Notes under the pieces: generated by a model
What the model saw: only the letters and a program-made list of their open reading frames with translations
Told to the model about the DNA's origin: nothing
Databases searched by the model: none
Part shown: positions 40,735 through 52,199 of the stretch, piece by piece
How the letters are laid out: every line of letters starts with the position of its first letter
How positions within the stretch are numbered: position 1 is the first letter of the stretch
Program-made: the position numbers and the translations under genes
Assembly: GCA_032622095.1 (NCBI GenBank)
Contig: CP136069.1
Location: forward strand, 14,802,450 to 14,866,449
DNA from: Siphonodentalium dalli
Taxonomy: Eukaryota > Mollusca > Scaphopoda > Gadilida > Siphonodentaliidae
Length of the DNA: 64,000 bases
Direction of reading: 5' to 3'

Positions 40735-42377
40735 TGACGATAGTATCAAATATTTAAAGAGTTATTCTTCCTAACTTACCGGCCAACGCCTATACAATCT
40801 ACGTTATTCATTGTGATACGAATGTGGGGCCAAGCAATGCTGTAATGATTGGATTTATTAAATGAAATGAGTCCACAATATGTCTTTACTATACATGTTA
40901 CAGTATATGGCCAGTATTCTTCGACTATATACACAGTGTTGCATTTAAACACACCCGGAGTGACCATTCACACATTAGTGGCAGCACTGGTCTCTCGTAG
41001 ATAAGTTACCATGACATTAAATGGCGACAGAAGCTTTAGGCACAAACCTAAAACAATGACCATATGTGTTTCGGAAAAAAATATCAGATTATGCCCCTCC
41101 CCCATCGCGCTAAATAATCCACTTGATATATGCAGGTTCAAAGATTTATACAAGACTGTCGTTGTACATGTGACATTGTTCGAGCAGCACGCATATACAT
41201 GACTTGCTCATGCATGGATAGCCACGGGGGGGGGGGTATTCTACTTTGACGATCTTTGCAAAGCTGACGGGGATTATAACCGCAACGTTGATACAGTCAC
41301 AGATTTTAGCGTGCGTACATAATTCATCATGATGTTGCGGGTGTTTTCCGTCGTGGTTATTGTGCTCCGAAACATTAGTAAATTTGATTTTATTGTCAAC
41401 GAATTTGGTCTGATGACCAGCTCCCCATCGTAACGCTTCATGTCTGATATTGTTAGGTTAAAGGTACGGTTGGAGTTGGCGGTGGGTATCCTGTGAAAAT
41501 ATTTCCATCCGTCAAAAACCGCCACAAACAGAAAGAACATCAAAATGTAGACAGACTTTGTCGTTACTTTTCTGGTGTTTGTTTATATTATGATGGTAAA
41601 CATAAAGAGCGTTGTTTGTTTGTGAATTCCTGACATGGGACTAATAAAGAGCGTCTATGCCATTTGTGTGTGATTATCCAGTAGCATTGTGTTGTCTTCT
41701 GTAACACAATCAGGCTCTTGCTTAGGTGAAATATAGTAGGTCTTTGTGATAACATGGTGTTTACGCGGTGGTCATGATATATGAACGAAACTGTGTGCGT
41801 TTTAGTGTTTTTCTGTTTACGGTGTTTGGAACAAATATGAATATTTTCGACAATTAAGGCCTCCTGTGCCTTTAAATATGAAATTCAGTAACCATGGTTT
41901 TGTCTCCAATATGTTGCTAGCTTTTGGAAGCCCTCTAACGTTCCACAACCCCGAAAACCTACGATTGATGTTAAAATAGTTATGCCAGGAACAATGTATC
42001 TCTTTAAAGTGCCCTTTCGTTATACAATTGAAAGCATTTAGGATTATGTACCCCGCCCCCTCCGTAAAAAAAATTATGATAGTTCCCATATACAAACACC
42101 CCAAAACATTAGTAAATTTGTTTTTGTTGTCAACAAAATTGGCTGATTACCAGCTCCCCGTAGTAAATGATTGAAGCTAAAAACCGGTATGCCCGGAACA
42201 ATGTATCTATTTAAAGTGCTCTTTCGTGATACAGTTGAAAGCATTTAGCATTGCTTGGCCCCACATTTGTATCACAACAGGATAAACAACGTAGATTGTA
42301 TCCCGAAAATTCATTGGTATAGGCGTTGGCTGGTAGGTTAGGAAGAATAACTCTTTAAATATTTTATACTATTGTCA
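40735..42377. mobile_element. 1.6 kb element with about 110-125 bp terminal inverted repeats
   Basis: The left end TGACGATAGTATCAAATATTTAAAG...GGCCAAGCAATGCTG (40735-40842) is the reverse complement of 42252-42377. Inside, a block (AACATTAGTAAATTTG, TTGTCAAC, GACCAGCTCCCC) occurs at 41366, 42108 and partly elsewhere. Another block (GGAACAATGTATCTCTTTAAAG, GAAAGCATTTAG) occurs at 41988 and 42197. Nothing resembling a transposase is visible. Flanks show no clear duplication, so the superfamily is unassigned. Confidence 0.7.
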
Positions 42378-42833
42378 GTTTACATTACTTCCTCGTGAGG
42401 GCCAACAGTTGTGAACTGTCCGAGTTAGCACAGCCATGACAATGGACGGATAAATGAATCGAAGTCACCCTGGATCAATTGTGGCGCCATGGCTGCAGAC
42501 ACCTATACAAACTCCAGACAGCTCCCTCTACGCTATCACTGCGATATAGCACTTCCACAATGAGGGTACTTTGCAGACGATAAATCTATTTTTACATATC
42601 GTCGCGGAACTGTATTATGTCAACTATTATATTGTTTTGACCACCAATTTTGTTTTAAAGTTTGCAATAATGGTAATTCTTTCGGTATTGATAAGAACAA
42701 TATGAACTGAGCCAGACATAGACAATTTTAATCCTAAAACATGAGAACTAAAACACGTAAGAATCCCTTCCCAATTAATGTCATTATGGCAGTGGTATCT
42801 CGGCGTAGCGATGGGAGATAACTATGCCTGGAG
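42378..42833. repeat. Repeat-derived flank of the second non-LTR element
   Basis: 42640-42770 is the reverse complement of about 56975-57075 (CGTGTTTTCAGTTCTCATG, TGTCTATGTCTGGCTCAG). 42500-42560 resembles 56900-56950 (ACTCCA...CCCTCTACG...ATCACTGCGA). 42786-42833 matches 60513-60560 (TGGCAGTGGTATCTCAGCGT, GGAGATAACTCTGCCTGGAG). All are non-coding dispersed repeats. Confidence 0.75.
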
Positions 42834-45800
42834 ACAAGTCCGGAAAGATAATGAACTCATTCTAGTCACAGGGGATTTCAACGCCCAAACAAATAAGCTG
42901 AGTGATATCGAAGACAATGATATTGACTCCTTAATTTGTACCATTTCAGATTTGACGAAGTTTGACTCGTCTAATAATTTCGATATATTTGATGTAATTA
43001 ATGCTGATTTTGATTATGAATTGGACGATTATGCCCATGCTGATGCTGACCATATCAAGCATAGCGATTATCTTTTCAAATTCTCGACCAGACATTCAGA
43101 GGACACTGGAAAGGTCAACAGTTATGGCTATAAGATTTTAAATTTTTGTAAAAGTAACAATTTTCGCATTTTGAACGGAAGGTGCGGTGATGATCGGAGT
43201 CATGGAAGACTGACTTCGTCAGATAGGTCAGTAATTGACTACGCGTTGGGAAATAATCACTTATTCCGTGCTATTGAAAACTTCCGCGTTGGGCAATTCT
43301 CCAACCTATTAAGTGATGTTCATAACCCGTTACAAACCACAATTAGCTTTTGGACCAATCCTGAGCCCGAAGATGCAGATAATGATATCATGGATGAGTT
43401 AATTCCTCAATCTAGAATTCGACGTTGGAACCACGAAAAGGGTTTGGGTTTTATAAATAATATCAATGTACATGAACTTGATATGGTTCGAAGCAAAATT
43501 GAATCTTTAAATAACAAGACAATTTTACCATCAGAACTAGATGATATATGTACGGGCGTTACTAAAATTATGACCGATGCTGCGGGCAAAACATTTGGAA
43601 CTTTCGTTCCTGGGCGACAACATAATAATATTGTCGCAGATAAAAATAAACCTTGGTTTGACCAGGATTGTAAACAGGATAGGAAGCAGTTTAACATATC
43701 AAAACGCGAATATAACCGTGATAAATCTGAATCAAATAAAGAATTACTAAAAGATGTTGGAAAGATTTATAGAAAAATGATGGATTCAAAAATTAAAAGC
43801 CTGAAAGAAAAACATGTCTCAGAGCTTAGATATCTCTGTCAGACAGAAAGCAAAGGTTTCTGGGAAAAACTGCATAGCATGTGCGACAATTCCAAAACAT
43901 CTGAGTCAAAAGTAAATCTTGACGAATTTGCAGCACATTTCCAGTCAATAAACTGTATAGAAGAGCTTGATGATCTTACACGTTTCGTGAACGATGATTA
44001 TGATCCGTCGGATAGCTCTTATTTAAATAATCCTATATCGGAGGAGGAAATTAAGACTGCCATATTGAGGCTTAAAAATGGAAAGGCAAGTGGTTATGAC
44101 CAGCTATGTAATGAATATTTCAAATCGACTTTAGATATGTTTATGCCAGTTTATGTTTTATTATTTAATTTGATTCTGAACTGTGGTATTTTCCCACTAG
44201 GGTGGGCGATAGGTATGATGAAACCTATCTATAAAAAATCTGGGGACCCCAAAAATCCAGATTCATACCGTGGTATAACACTGCTTAGCTGTTTCTCGAA
44301 GATATTCACATCAATACTTAATAGCAGACTAGTAGCTTTTTCCGAAGAATTCGAGATTATCTTGAAAACACAAACCGGATTTAGAAAAGGACACTCCACG
44401 ATAGATAACATATTCATATTACAGAGTATAATAGATCTCTATTTATCAAGTGGCAAGAAACTTTATTGTATCTTTATAGACTTTAGAAAAGCATTTGATA
44501 CGATTTGGAGGGACGCATTGTGGCAAAAAATGATGAACTATGACATTAATGGTAAAGTCCTGAATATTATAAAGGATATGTATGGCAAAATTAAAATTTG
44601 TGTCAGAGACAACAACTCTATGTCTGACTTTTTTGTAAGTAATATGGGCCTATTTCAAGGTGAAATAATGTCACCTTTCTTATTTTCTCTCTATGTAAAT
44701 GATTTACAAAGTTTTTTGTACGATTGTGCAATAGACCCTCTGAAATTTCTAGATGAATCATATATGCAAAATGTTGGCTGCTTTATTAAATTGTTATGTA
44801 TTTTATATGCCGACGATACAGTTCTATTTTCTGACGACGAAGATAATATGCATAGGGCTCTCCTCGCCTTTGCCGATTATGCAGAAGCTTGGAAACTTCA
44901 AGTCAATACAAAAAAGACCAAATTAATGATTTTCACGAAGAAGTGGTCAAAAAATCTTCCCACATTCATGTATAGAGGCTGTGTTCTAGAAATAGTTAAA
45001 GAATTCACTTATTTAGGGGTTAAATTATTTTATAATGGTCGCTTCTGCCAGAACATAAAGAAAACAGTTAATTCTGCAACGAGAGCCATGTACGGACTGC
45101 TTAATAAGGTCCGAAAACAAAACTTACCCATTGATATTATGCTTGATTTATTCGATAAGATGATTTTACCTATTTTACTGTATGGGAGTGAGATATGGTG
45201 TTTTGAACGTATTCAAAGTGTAGAGACACTACATCTAAAATTTTGTAAGATGGTTGCGTCCATCAAAATGAGTACCCCCAATTACATAGTTTATGCAGAA
45301 TTCGCACGACACCCCGTCTCTATAGAAATAACATGCCGAGCTCTGACATATTGGTCAAAGCTCGTATCGAGTAACGGCTCTGAGCTAGCTAAGAATATTT
45401 ATACCTTAATTTATCAGACTCATGAGATGAACTCACAGACAGCAGACAAAAATAACTCCAAATGGTTATGTTTTGTCAAAAATGCTCTTTATGATTTGAA
45501 ATTGCAATCAAAGTGGATCACCCAGACGGGCCTGACCGCTATTGAACTGAGAAATGCAAAAACTGTTCTCAAACAACGTCATTGGGACGCACTACTCGTT
45601 GACATAAACACATCTGCTTCATCGAGGGCCCAATTTTATAGTTTTATTAAAACTGACTACGGTTACCCAAATTACTTGAAGATTTTGCCGTCTAATCTAT
45701 CGATATACCTCTTGAAGCTCAGAACTGCAAATCATAAACTGCCTATAGAGTGCTCAAGATGGAAGAAATCTCAGAATGATAATGACAATAGGATATGCAC

Positions 45801-46014
45801 CATATGTGGAGAATATTTAGGAGACGAATACCATTTAGTTATTATATGCAGTCATTTGGATGAAATCAGAAAACAATATATCCCTGAGTACTTTTGGAAG
45901 AACCCTACGAGAGAGAAATTCCATGGTCTCCTATCTCTTCAAAATATAAGCCTCATAAAAAGACTATGCATATTCCTAAGGTGTGCCTTTAAGAAGGTGT
46001 CTTATACTATATAA
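42834..46014 (+). CDS. Non-LTR retrotransposon ORF2, 5'-truncated within endonuclease
   Basis: The frame is formally open from 42778 (1078 codons), but up to 42833 it reads a host repeat, so element coding begins here. In open-frame numbering: GDFNA at 32-36 and VIDYALG near 152, then SDVH near 179, are the remaining parts of an EEP endonuclease; the N-terminal catalytic motifs are missing. The RT has SYRGITLLSCFSKIF near 490, GFRKGHSTID, FIDFRKAFDTIW at 566-577, a variant FQGEIMSPFLF box (E where Gly/Cys is usual) and catalytic YADD at 677-680, then NTKKTKLMIF. Near 1006-1025, CTICGEYLGDEYHLVIIC is the C-terminal zinc-knuckle-like motif. No internal stop. Same broad group as the 3-2783 element but clearly a different family. 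Confidence 0.92.
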
Positions 46015-46223
46015 TCGAAATCATTTATTGTTATGGTGAACACATGTAATTATCATACTTGTTAAGTTTATCGCCTATTATTGTGTAATCTAATTTAATT
46101 ACTGCTGTGTATATGAAATGAACAATGATTAATGTGATATTCAAAATTGTGTACATAGTGTATATATGTTTTGCTTGTTTCACTGTTATGTGACTTATGC
46201 AATAAATCAATCAAAATCAATCA
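46015..46223 (+). repeat. 3' UTR and AATC tail of the second non-LTR element
   Basis: AT-rich sequence after the stop codon ends in AATAAATCAATCAAAATCAATCA-type repeats (46201-46223). As with the first element the tail is a tetranucleotide repeat just after an AATAAA-like string, but the unit differs (AATC versus TCTA). Confidence 0.75.
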
Positions 46224-47265
46224 GTTTGACACCTATACACAAAATGTATACATGAGTTTTGTCCATTTTAATTTCGACAACAGTGGGATTGTGCCGTTAC
46301 TGATACCAAAGATGATCCACGAAATTAAGAGCTTCAGCACTAAACTGTTAGAGTTAATATTGCGAAAGACAGCTTACGTTGTCACATCACATGATCCGAG
46401 GGTCGGATGGGGGGGCATTAAAACACATAAACAGAAAAACCAAAATTACAGCAATGATAATTGGTTGCGGTAATATCTTGCTATTTGTTTTCCAGTATTG
46501 AAACTTTAACATTTCAATTTTAGTGAACTTAATTTATATCACTATAATCATTCAATCTGTATTAGTGTCTTCATGGTTAAGGTCGTGATCCATGGTTTAG
46601 ACGTTTTCATTTTAAACTTTTCTTCAGGATAAACACACACATGAGCTAGCCACATAAACAATTGCTAACTATCCATTCAAAACACGTTTCATCTCTTATC
46701 TTGATTTGAAATGGTGTGTCAAACTTAACTTATATGGAAGAGACGCAATTACTGGAAATGTCATTTGTACCTTATTGGGACGAAATTGTCTAAACTACCT
46801 CGTGCAAACTTCTTAAATTAACTGTTGGGTATTTATAGTCTGGCACAACAAGCCGAGTTGATAGCGATTCGGTCCAAAATCTGTGATCGAAAGCGGGAAC
46901 CTATTTGACTTTTGATTAAAAAAAACAACAACATATTTCACAATAAAATAAAATCAGATAATGTTCAATCTGTATATGATGATACCTCCGCCTTGAGCAC
47001 TTCCATGATAACAATGGCATACAAGAAACAAAACAATCTTATGAAAGGGGAGTGTATCAAATATCCCATAAGTTGTGAACAAGTCAAAATAAAATCTTAA
47101 CGCTGTTAAAAAAATGTATTTTAGATTCCAAACGGTTCACTTAAACGATAATCATACATAATTATTCTCATGATGGCATGATATCTATATCGGAGGAGAT
47201 CACGGAACCGGTAGTCACAAATAACCAATCACCATGATCCTGAGTCATCACCAATATTCGCAATA
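46224..47265. other. Unassigned stretch
   Basis: No coding sequence or element ends recognised. The phrase TTGACTTTTGATTA(A/G)AAA near 46908 recurs at 48108 and 48698. Confidence 0.4.
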
Positions 47266-47269
47266 CATG

Positions 47270-48895
47270 TACATTATATTTATCTCGTCTTGGTTAAACG
47301 TGTGTATATACAAATTGTTGGGATAGGTGCTGATACGTTAATATAACTTGTGTCTCAATCCTTTGTAACTGTTGTTGGAATAAACACGTTTAACCCTATC
47401 AGTGCCAGGGGCCGATCTTATCGGCCCTAATTTATGGTCTGTAAAATCGGCCCTAAAAAATGAAAAAATAAAAAATTAAAATTTATAGATGTTTTTGGGT
47501 TGAATTTGTTTGGGGTATGCTTAAGCATGCTATAGCGAATTTAAAAACAAACTGGATAAAACCTTAGGGGCATGTTCTAACTCAAAACTATCACCAAGTA
47601 TTCATAGTAATAATTTTGATGCCCATGAAAAACGTAGGATACTCTGGCACTAAACCTACAAAATAAGTATGTTAAGGAATATAAGAAAAAATTATTAAAA
47701 TTGTAAAAAATTGTAAAAAATAATAACAAATGATGACAAATTGTTAGGCCAATGCATTCTCTCATATATGCGAGGCGACCTATGGTCGACTCGCATATAT
47801 AAGAGAATGCATTGGCACAGGGTATATGGGTTGATACAAAAATCGGACCTGGCACTGAAAGGGTTAAACCGATGTGGGCGTGACTACGCGGTCTGCCTGG
47901 GTGGCTTGGATTCTCCTTTGAATTTCTAACTGCACCCTCTTAAAACAGAGAGGCACTACCAAGTCCATTACATTCCACTTACATCCCGGATTGTTATTTT
48001 CCAACATAAATTGTTCAGCTGTTGGAAATTGCTTTACTAACATAGTTTAAGGATAACAATATTCATAAAGGGCAGTTTAATTAGTGCAAATATTTGACCA
48101 TATTTGACTTTTGATTAGAAACCAATTATCACATCAAATACTGGCTTTAGAAACTGATCATTAGAATCGTTTCAACCTATCTTTGGTCATTGTAGAAATT
48201 GTTTACCACAGTTGAGATGGTGAAGCACCCCACCGCTGTCGCCACACCCATGTTTATACATATGCGTACGTACTGGGCATTTTCAAAAAACAAAACAAAA
48301 AAACATTAGCAATAAATTATTTGCAACACGACTCCAACGGCTTAACGGTAACGTCAGTTACCTTTCTCAATAATAATAAAAAGGTTTGTGGTCACCCAAT
48401 AGTTGATTTTGGCAACTACGATTAAATTTCTTAGTTTAAGGCATTCATATAAATTATATTTATCTCGTCTTGGTTAAACGTGTGTATACAAATTGTTGGG
48501 ATATGTGCTGATACGTTAATATAACTTGTGTCTCAATCCTTTATAACTGTTGTTGGAATAAACACGTTTAAACCGATGTGGACGTGGCTACGAGGTGTGG
48601 TTGGGTGGCTTGGAGTCTCCTTTGAATTTCTAACTGCACCCTCTTAAACCAGAGAGGCACTACTAACTCCATGACATTCCATGAATATTTGACCATATTT
48701 GACTTTTGATTAGAAACCAATTATGCGTACGTACTGGGCATTAGCAATACATTATTTGCAACACGACTCCAACGACTTACCGGTAACGTCAGTTACCTAT
48801 TTTTCAATAATAATAAAAAGGTGCGTGGTCACCCAATAGTTGATTTTGGCAACTTCGATTAAATTGCTTAGTTTAAGGCATTCATATAAAGGTTT
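47270..48895 (+). repeat. Segmental tandem duplication, one copy interrupted
   Basis: Copy A (47270-48440, including the MITE) and copy B (48447-48895) share TATATTTATCTCGTCTTGG, GCTGATACGTTAATATAACT, GGAATAAACACGTTTAAACC, GCGTACGTACTGGGCATT, AACACGACTCCAACG and GTCACCCAATAGTTGATTTT. Copy B lacks about 240 bp internally. Nearly identical order and few substitutions suggest a recent event. Confidence 0.88.
47394..47863 (+). mobile_element. Second TTAA-flanked MITE, different TIR
   Basis: TIRs CCCTATCAGTGCCAGG (left) and CCTGGCACTGAAAGGG (right), extending through CCGAT/ATCGG, flanked by TTAA (47390-47393 and 47864-47867). The duplicated copy B carries the empty site ACACGTTTAAACCGATG (about 48558-48574), proving the boundaries and a TTAA target. 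Inside is one about 72-bp palindrome (47745-47822), with the same arms as the 38.9 kb MITE although the TIRs differ. No transposase. Confidence 0.92.
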
Positions 48896-48904
48896 TCTAA
48901 AAAA

Positions 48905-48990
48905 AATTCAATGTGTGCATGTAAACACCACACTGGTTCATCTATGTGTGCATGCAAACCCCACACTGGTTCATCTATGAGCGTGGTCAA
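48905..48990 (+). repeat. About 42-bp duplication
   Basis: ATGTGTGCATGTAAACACCA + CACTGGTTCATCT is repeated immediately (ATGTGTGCATGCAAACCCCA). Confidence 0.85.
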
Positions 48991-50425
48991 ATCTCCTGAT
49001 TGGATAATTATATGCCTCGGTGATGTCTTATCGTGCATCGACGGCCACGGACAGCTTCGCATTAAGCTTCGCCCTGTTAAAACTACCTGGACTATATATC
49101 GGTCATACTAAAAGCCGACCGCACCCGACCACTCCCATCCGCATCACTGCTGCCGAATTCGCTATGAAAGTACGCATAAACGCCGAAAATAACACACACC
49201 GACCACACCACCACATCGAGGCCGAGCTAAGATGTGGCATCATATATTATAGCGCAGTCTGGACAAGTATGTGCCAAGCTTCCAATTCACAAGTTGATAT
49301 TTCGAGCGGAAACGACAATGTTAACCCTAGTGCAGCGGCCAGACGCCAAAAGTGGTCGGGCACCCATACCATGGTAGAACAAGATGAAGCCAATTGTTTT
49401 TAAAAGGAGAAACATATATTGTTCACAAAAATGACAGTAAAAAATAATGGAATCGGTAGTGGCTATTGTCAAAAATATCTCTACTTTATAGGAAAAAGAG
49501 TTGGTTAATTTAGATTTTCCTACCATTTGGAACCGAATCGAATCATATATTTTTTTCTGAAAAAATCGCTCTTTTTCACAAAAATATTGTTTTTCAAACA
49601 ATATTATTTAAACGGATATGGCGATAATGTCGAAATATTTAATCCATATGGTGTCGTGTTTATCTGTTAAGAATATGTAATAATAATATAGCATATATTT
49701 TGAACGGCTTTCGATAAACTGGATTTTATCTACCCCTCCCCCAACACGTTTTTGGTCGAAAAAATTACATATTTTTAGAACGATTTTACAACATTTTCTA
49801 ATTGATATTAATGGCACACAACATGACTTGTGTACTGAATGTTTGGTCCAGATATACCGTTTAGTTGATTGCAAATGTGCTCAACCTTCCAGACCGCAGT
49901 TACAACATTTTATTGATAACAGGTAATTTTGCATGCATTAACATCGATTTTGTAGAACCAAAATAGTTGTATTAAACAACACGTAATAAACTATATAATG
50001 CATATGGCTCAGCAGTTATCTGGACATAACATGTTTGAAGAATATAAGATATTTTTTTCCCGTATGCGAGATATTGGATATTTGCTACTGCTCCTCCAAA
50101 CATGTATTGATCTAAACAAAATATATATTTATGATAAAGACAACACACACTTTTTAAAATTATTATAATTGGACCACATTATGATTCCTCTGATGAAAAC
50201 CGGATCCGTACACGCCGCGATAGTGGCTAAAGATGTCCCCAGGATTCCAAATCCCAGTTACAGCAACACATTTTATTTAGAACATGCGTGCACTTTTGTA
50301 TTAATATATAGTGGTTTTGTAGAACTGAAGTTATACACGACAAGTAACACAGACTAACATATACAAATCAAAATCATTGTTGCTGTCATAGTGATTGTCT
50401 GACCAATGTAGCAAGCGTTAGCTCA
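48991..50425. other. Unassigned stretch
   Basis: AT-rich. An open frame of 127 codons (49020-49403) has mixed composition and no recognised domain. TATTTTTCTGAAAAAATCG/TTTTCACAAAAATATTG-type simple sequence occurs near 49550-49600. Confidence 0.4.
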
Positions 50426-50429
50426 AACA

Positions 50430-51640
50430 TGTTCTACGTTATGAGGTCCCTGCATTATCAGAAGTATTGAACACACAAAGAACTGAAAATATAGCATCAA
50501 TATTAACCGAGTGTGTGGACAAAGGATGGTAATATAAGGAAATACACAATGTTTATGGATTGGTTGTTTCCCGAGATAATGTGGCACTTTAAAAAACGCC
50601 GATGAATGGCAAATATAAAAGGTGATTTTTTTATTTTTCGAAAACACTGTACCCGATTTAAAATCTTGAACAAAACACGAACTGAATCTATATGTTCCCC
50701 ATATTAACCGAGAGTTTGATCGGAAGGTAGTTCTGTCAGGAAATACATAATTTATATGTGTGGATTGTTTCCCGAAAGCCTGTGTCGCTTTACACAAAGC
50801 GGCTGACAAATAATTAATACGATTTTTCTATGTTTAGGACTCCCTACCCAAGTGAAGTGTTAAAGTTACTGAAAGGATTGTTCTCAATATTGAACGAGGA
50901 TGTGGGTAAAGCTAATAGTATCAGGACTTACACAATAGGTATCTACGTATGGGTTGGTTCCTGAAAACCTTTGTCACCTTACAAAAAGCGGATTGCAAAT
51001 GGTATGCAAAGGTGAATATCGTTTGTGTTGTGCTTCCCTTAACCCAATTAAACTCTTGATCACAACATGCACTGAAGCTGTATTTTCTTAATATTAATAG
51101 ACAGTGTTAACGATATGTAGTGCTATCAGGGAATATACAATGTATAAGGGTAGTTTGATTCCCGAAATCCCAGGGTGCTTACAGAAAGGAGACTGACAAC
51201 TAAAGTTGAATTTTCATTTGTTTTGATACCACTATCCCATTCAAAGTCTTAAACCCACCTCGAACTTAAAGAATTTTCTGCCCATTTTAACTTAAATGGT
51301 AGACACATTGTAGTTATATCAGGAAATGCTCATCTTTAATGGATGAGTTGGTTCCATAATGTCTGGGACACTTTACAAAAAGCGGCTAGCAAACGTGAAA
51401 GGTGAACTGTCACTGTTGGGGGGGGGACCCCTTGACTCATTTGAACACACCAAGCGCTGAAGTTATATACTCTCAAAATTAGCTGAGTGTGTGCATAAAA
51501 GTTGATGCCATCGGGCAATTATCAAATGATATGAGTGGTTTTAATCCCCCCGAAACCTTGGGTGCTTCTTTAAAGGCGTCTGGCATATACGAAATGTGAA
51601 TGTTCTACTTTTTTAGGACCCCAAATAATCCAACTAAAGT
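50430..51640 (+). repeat. Diverged about 190-bp satellite-like array, 6-7 units
   Basis: Each unit has the order CTTGAACA...CGAACTGAA, TATTAACCGAGTGTGTGG, ATCAGGAAATACACAATGT, ATGGATTGGTTGTTTCCCGA, TTTACAAAAAGCGGCTG, GCAAA...AAAGGTGA. Anchors such as the AAAGCGGCTGRC(A)AA block recur near 50605, 50790, 50980, 51190, 51380 and 51575. Divergence between neighbours is high. Confidence 0.82.
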
Positions 51641-51968
51641 GTTGCCCCCCCCCTAACATATGGACACCACCCTCCATTTTACTCCAAACTATCCCATAAT
51701 AGTTCTCACTTAAATAGTTTGTTGAAAAGTACCATACTAAATATAAATAAACGACGATTATGATGAATATATGAACATGCCATGCATGTACTGAATATTG
51801 ATTACAATCGAGCTATTGGATTGGAACTTTGGTACACACAGGTTTATGCTGCACGATGTGCATGCCACATCTCGCCCGGACACCTGGGATTCGGTCGGTG
51901 TGTGTTATTTTCGGCACATTTCCAGCGAATTCGACAGCAGCGTATATATTTACATCCGATAAATAGAT

Positions 51969-52198
51969 AGAATCGCATGAGTGTCTGGATTGTGACGAAA
52001 TTATATCACGAGATTTGTTGGCGGAGCGATACCTCGAGTGCTGGATGCAGTCCCGCACGAGAGGTAACGCCTTCCGCCAACAAATCGAGTGCGATAATTC
52101 GTCAAAATCCAGACAATCATACTGTTCTATTTGTATTACATATCTCCGTAGCATAGTAAGTTGACTCGCAATCGTACATCTCCGGTACACAAAATGTG
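51969..52198 (-). mobile_element. Hairpin MITE family M1, copy 2 (inverted)
   Basis: AGAATCGCATGAGTGTCTGG pairs with CCAGACAATCATACTGTTCT, and GATTTGTTGGCGGAGCG with CTTCCGCCAACAAATCG. The shoulder ATTACATATCTCC...CATCTCCGGTACACA is the reverse complement of the shoulder at 16318-16385. The inner stem-loop differs from copy 1. Confidence 0.8.
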
Positions 52199-52199
52199 A

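Noticed and set aside
49020-49403. 127-codon ORF
   Set aside because: No domain, no neighbouring exon signals recognised; length is compatible with chance in a 64 kb window.
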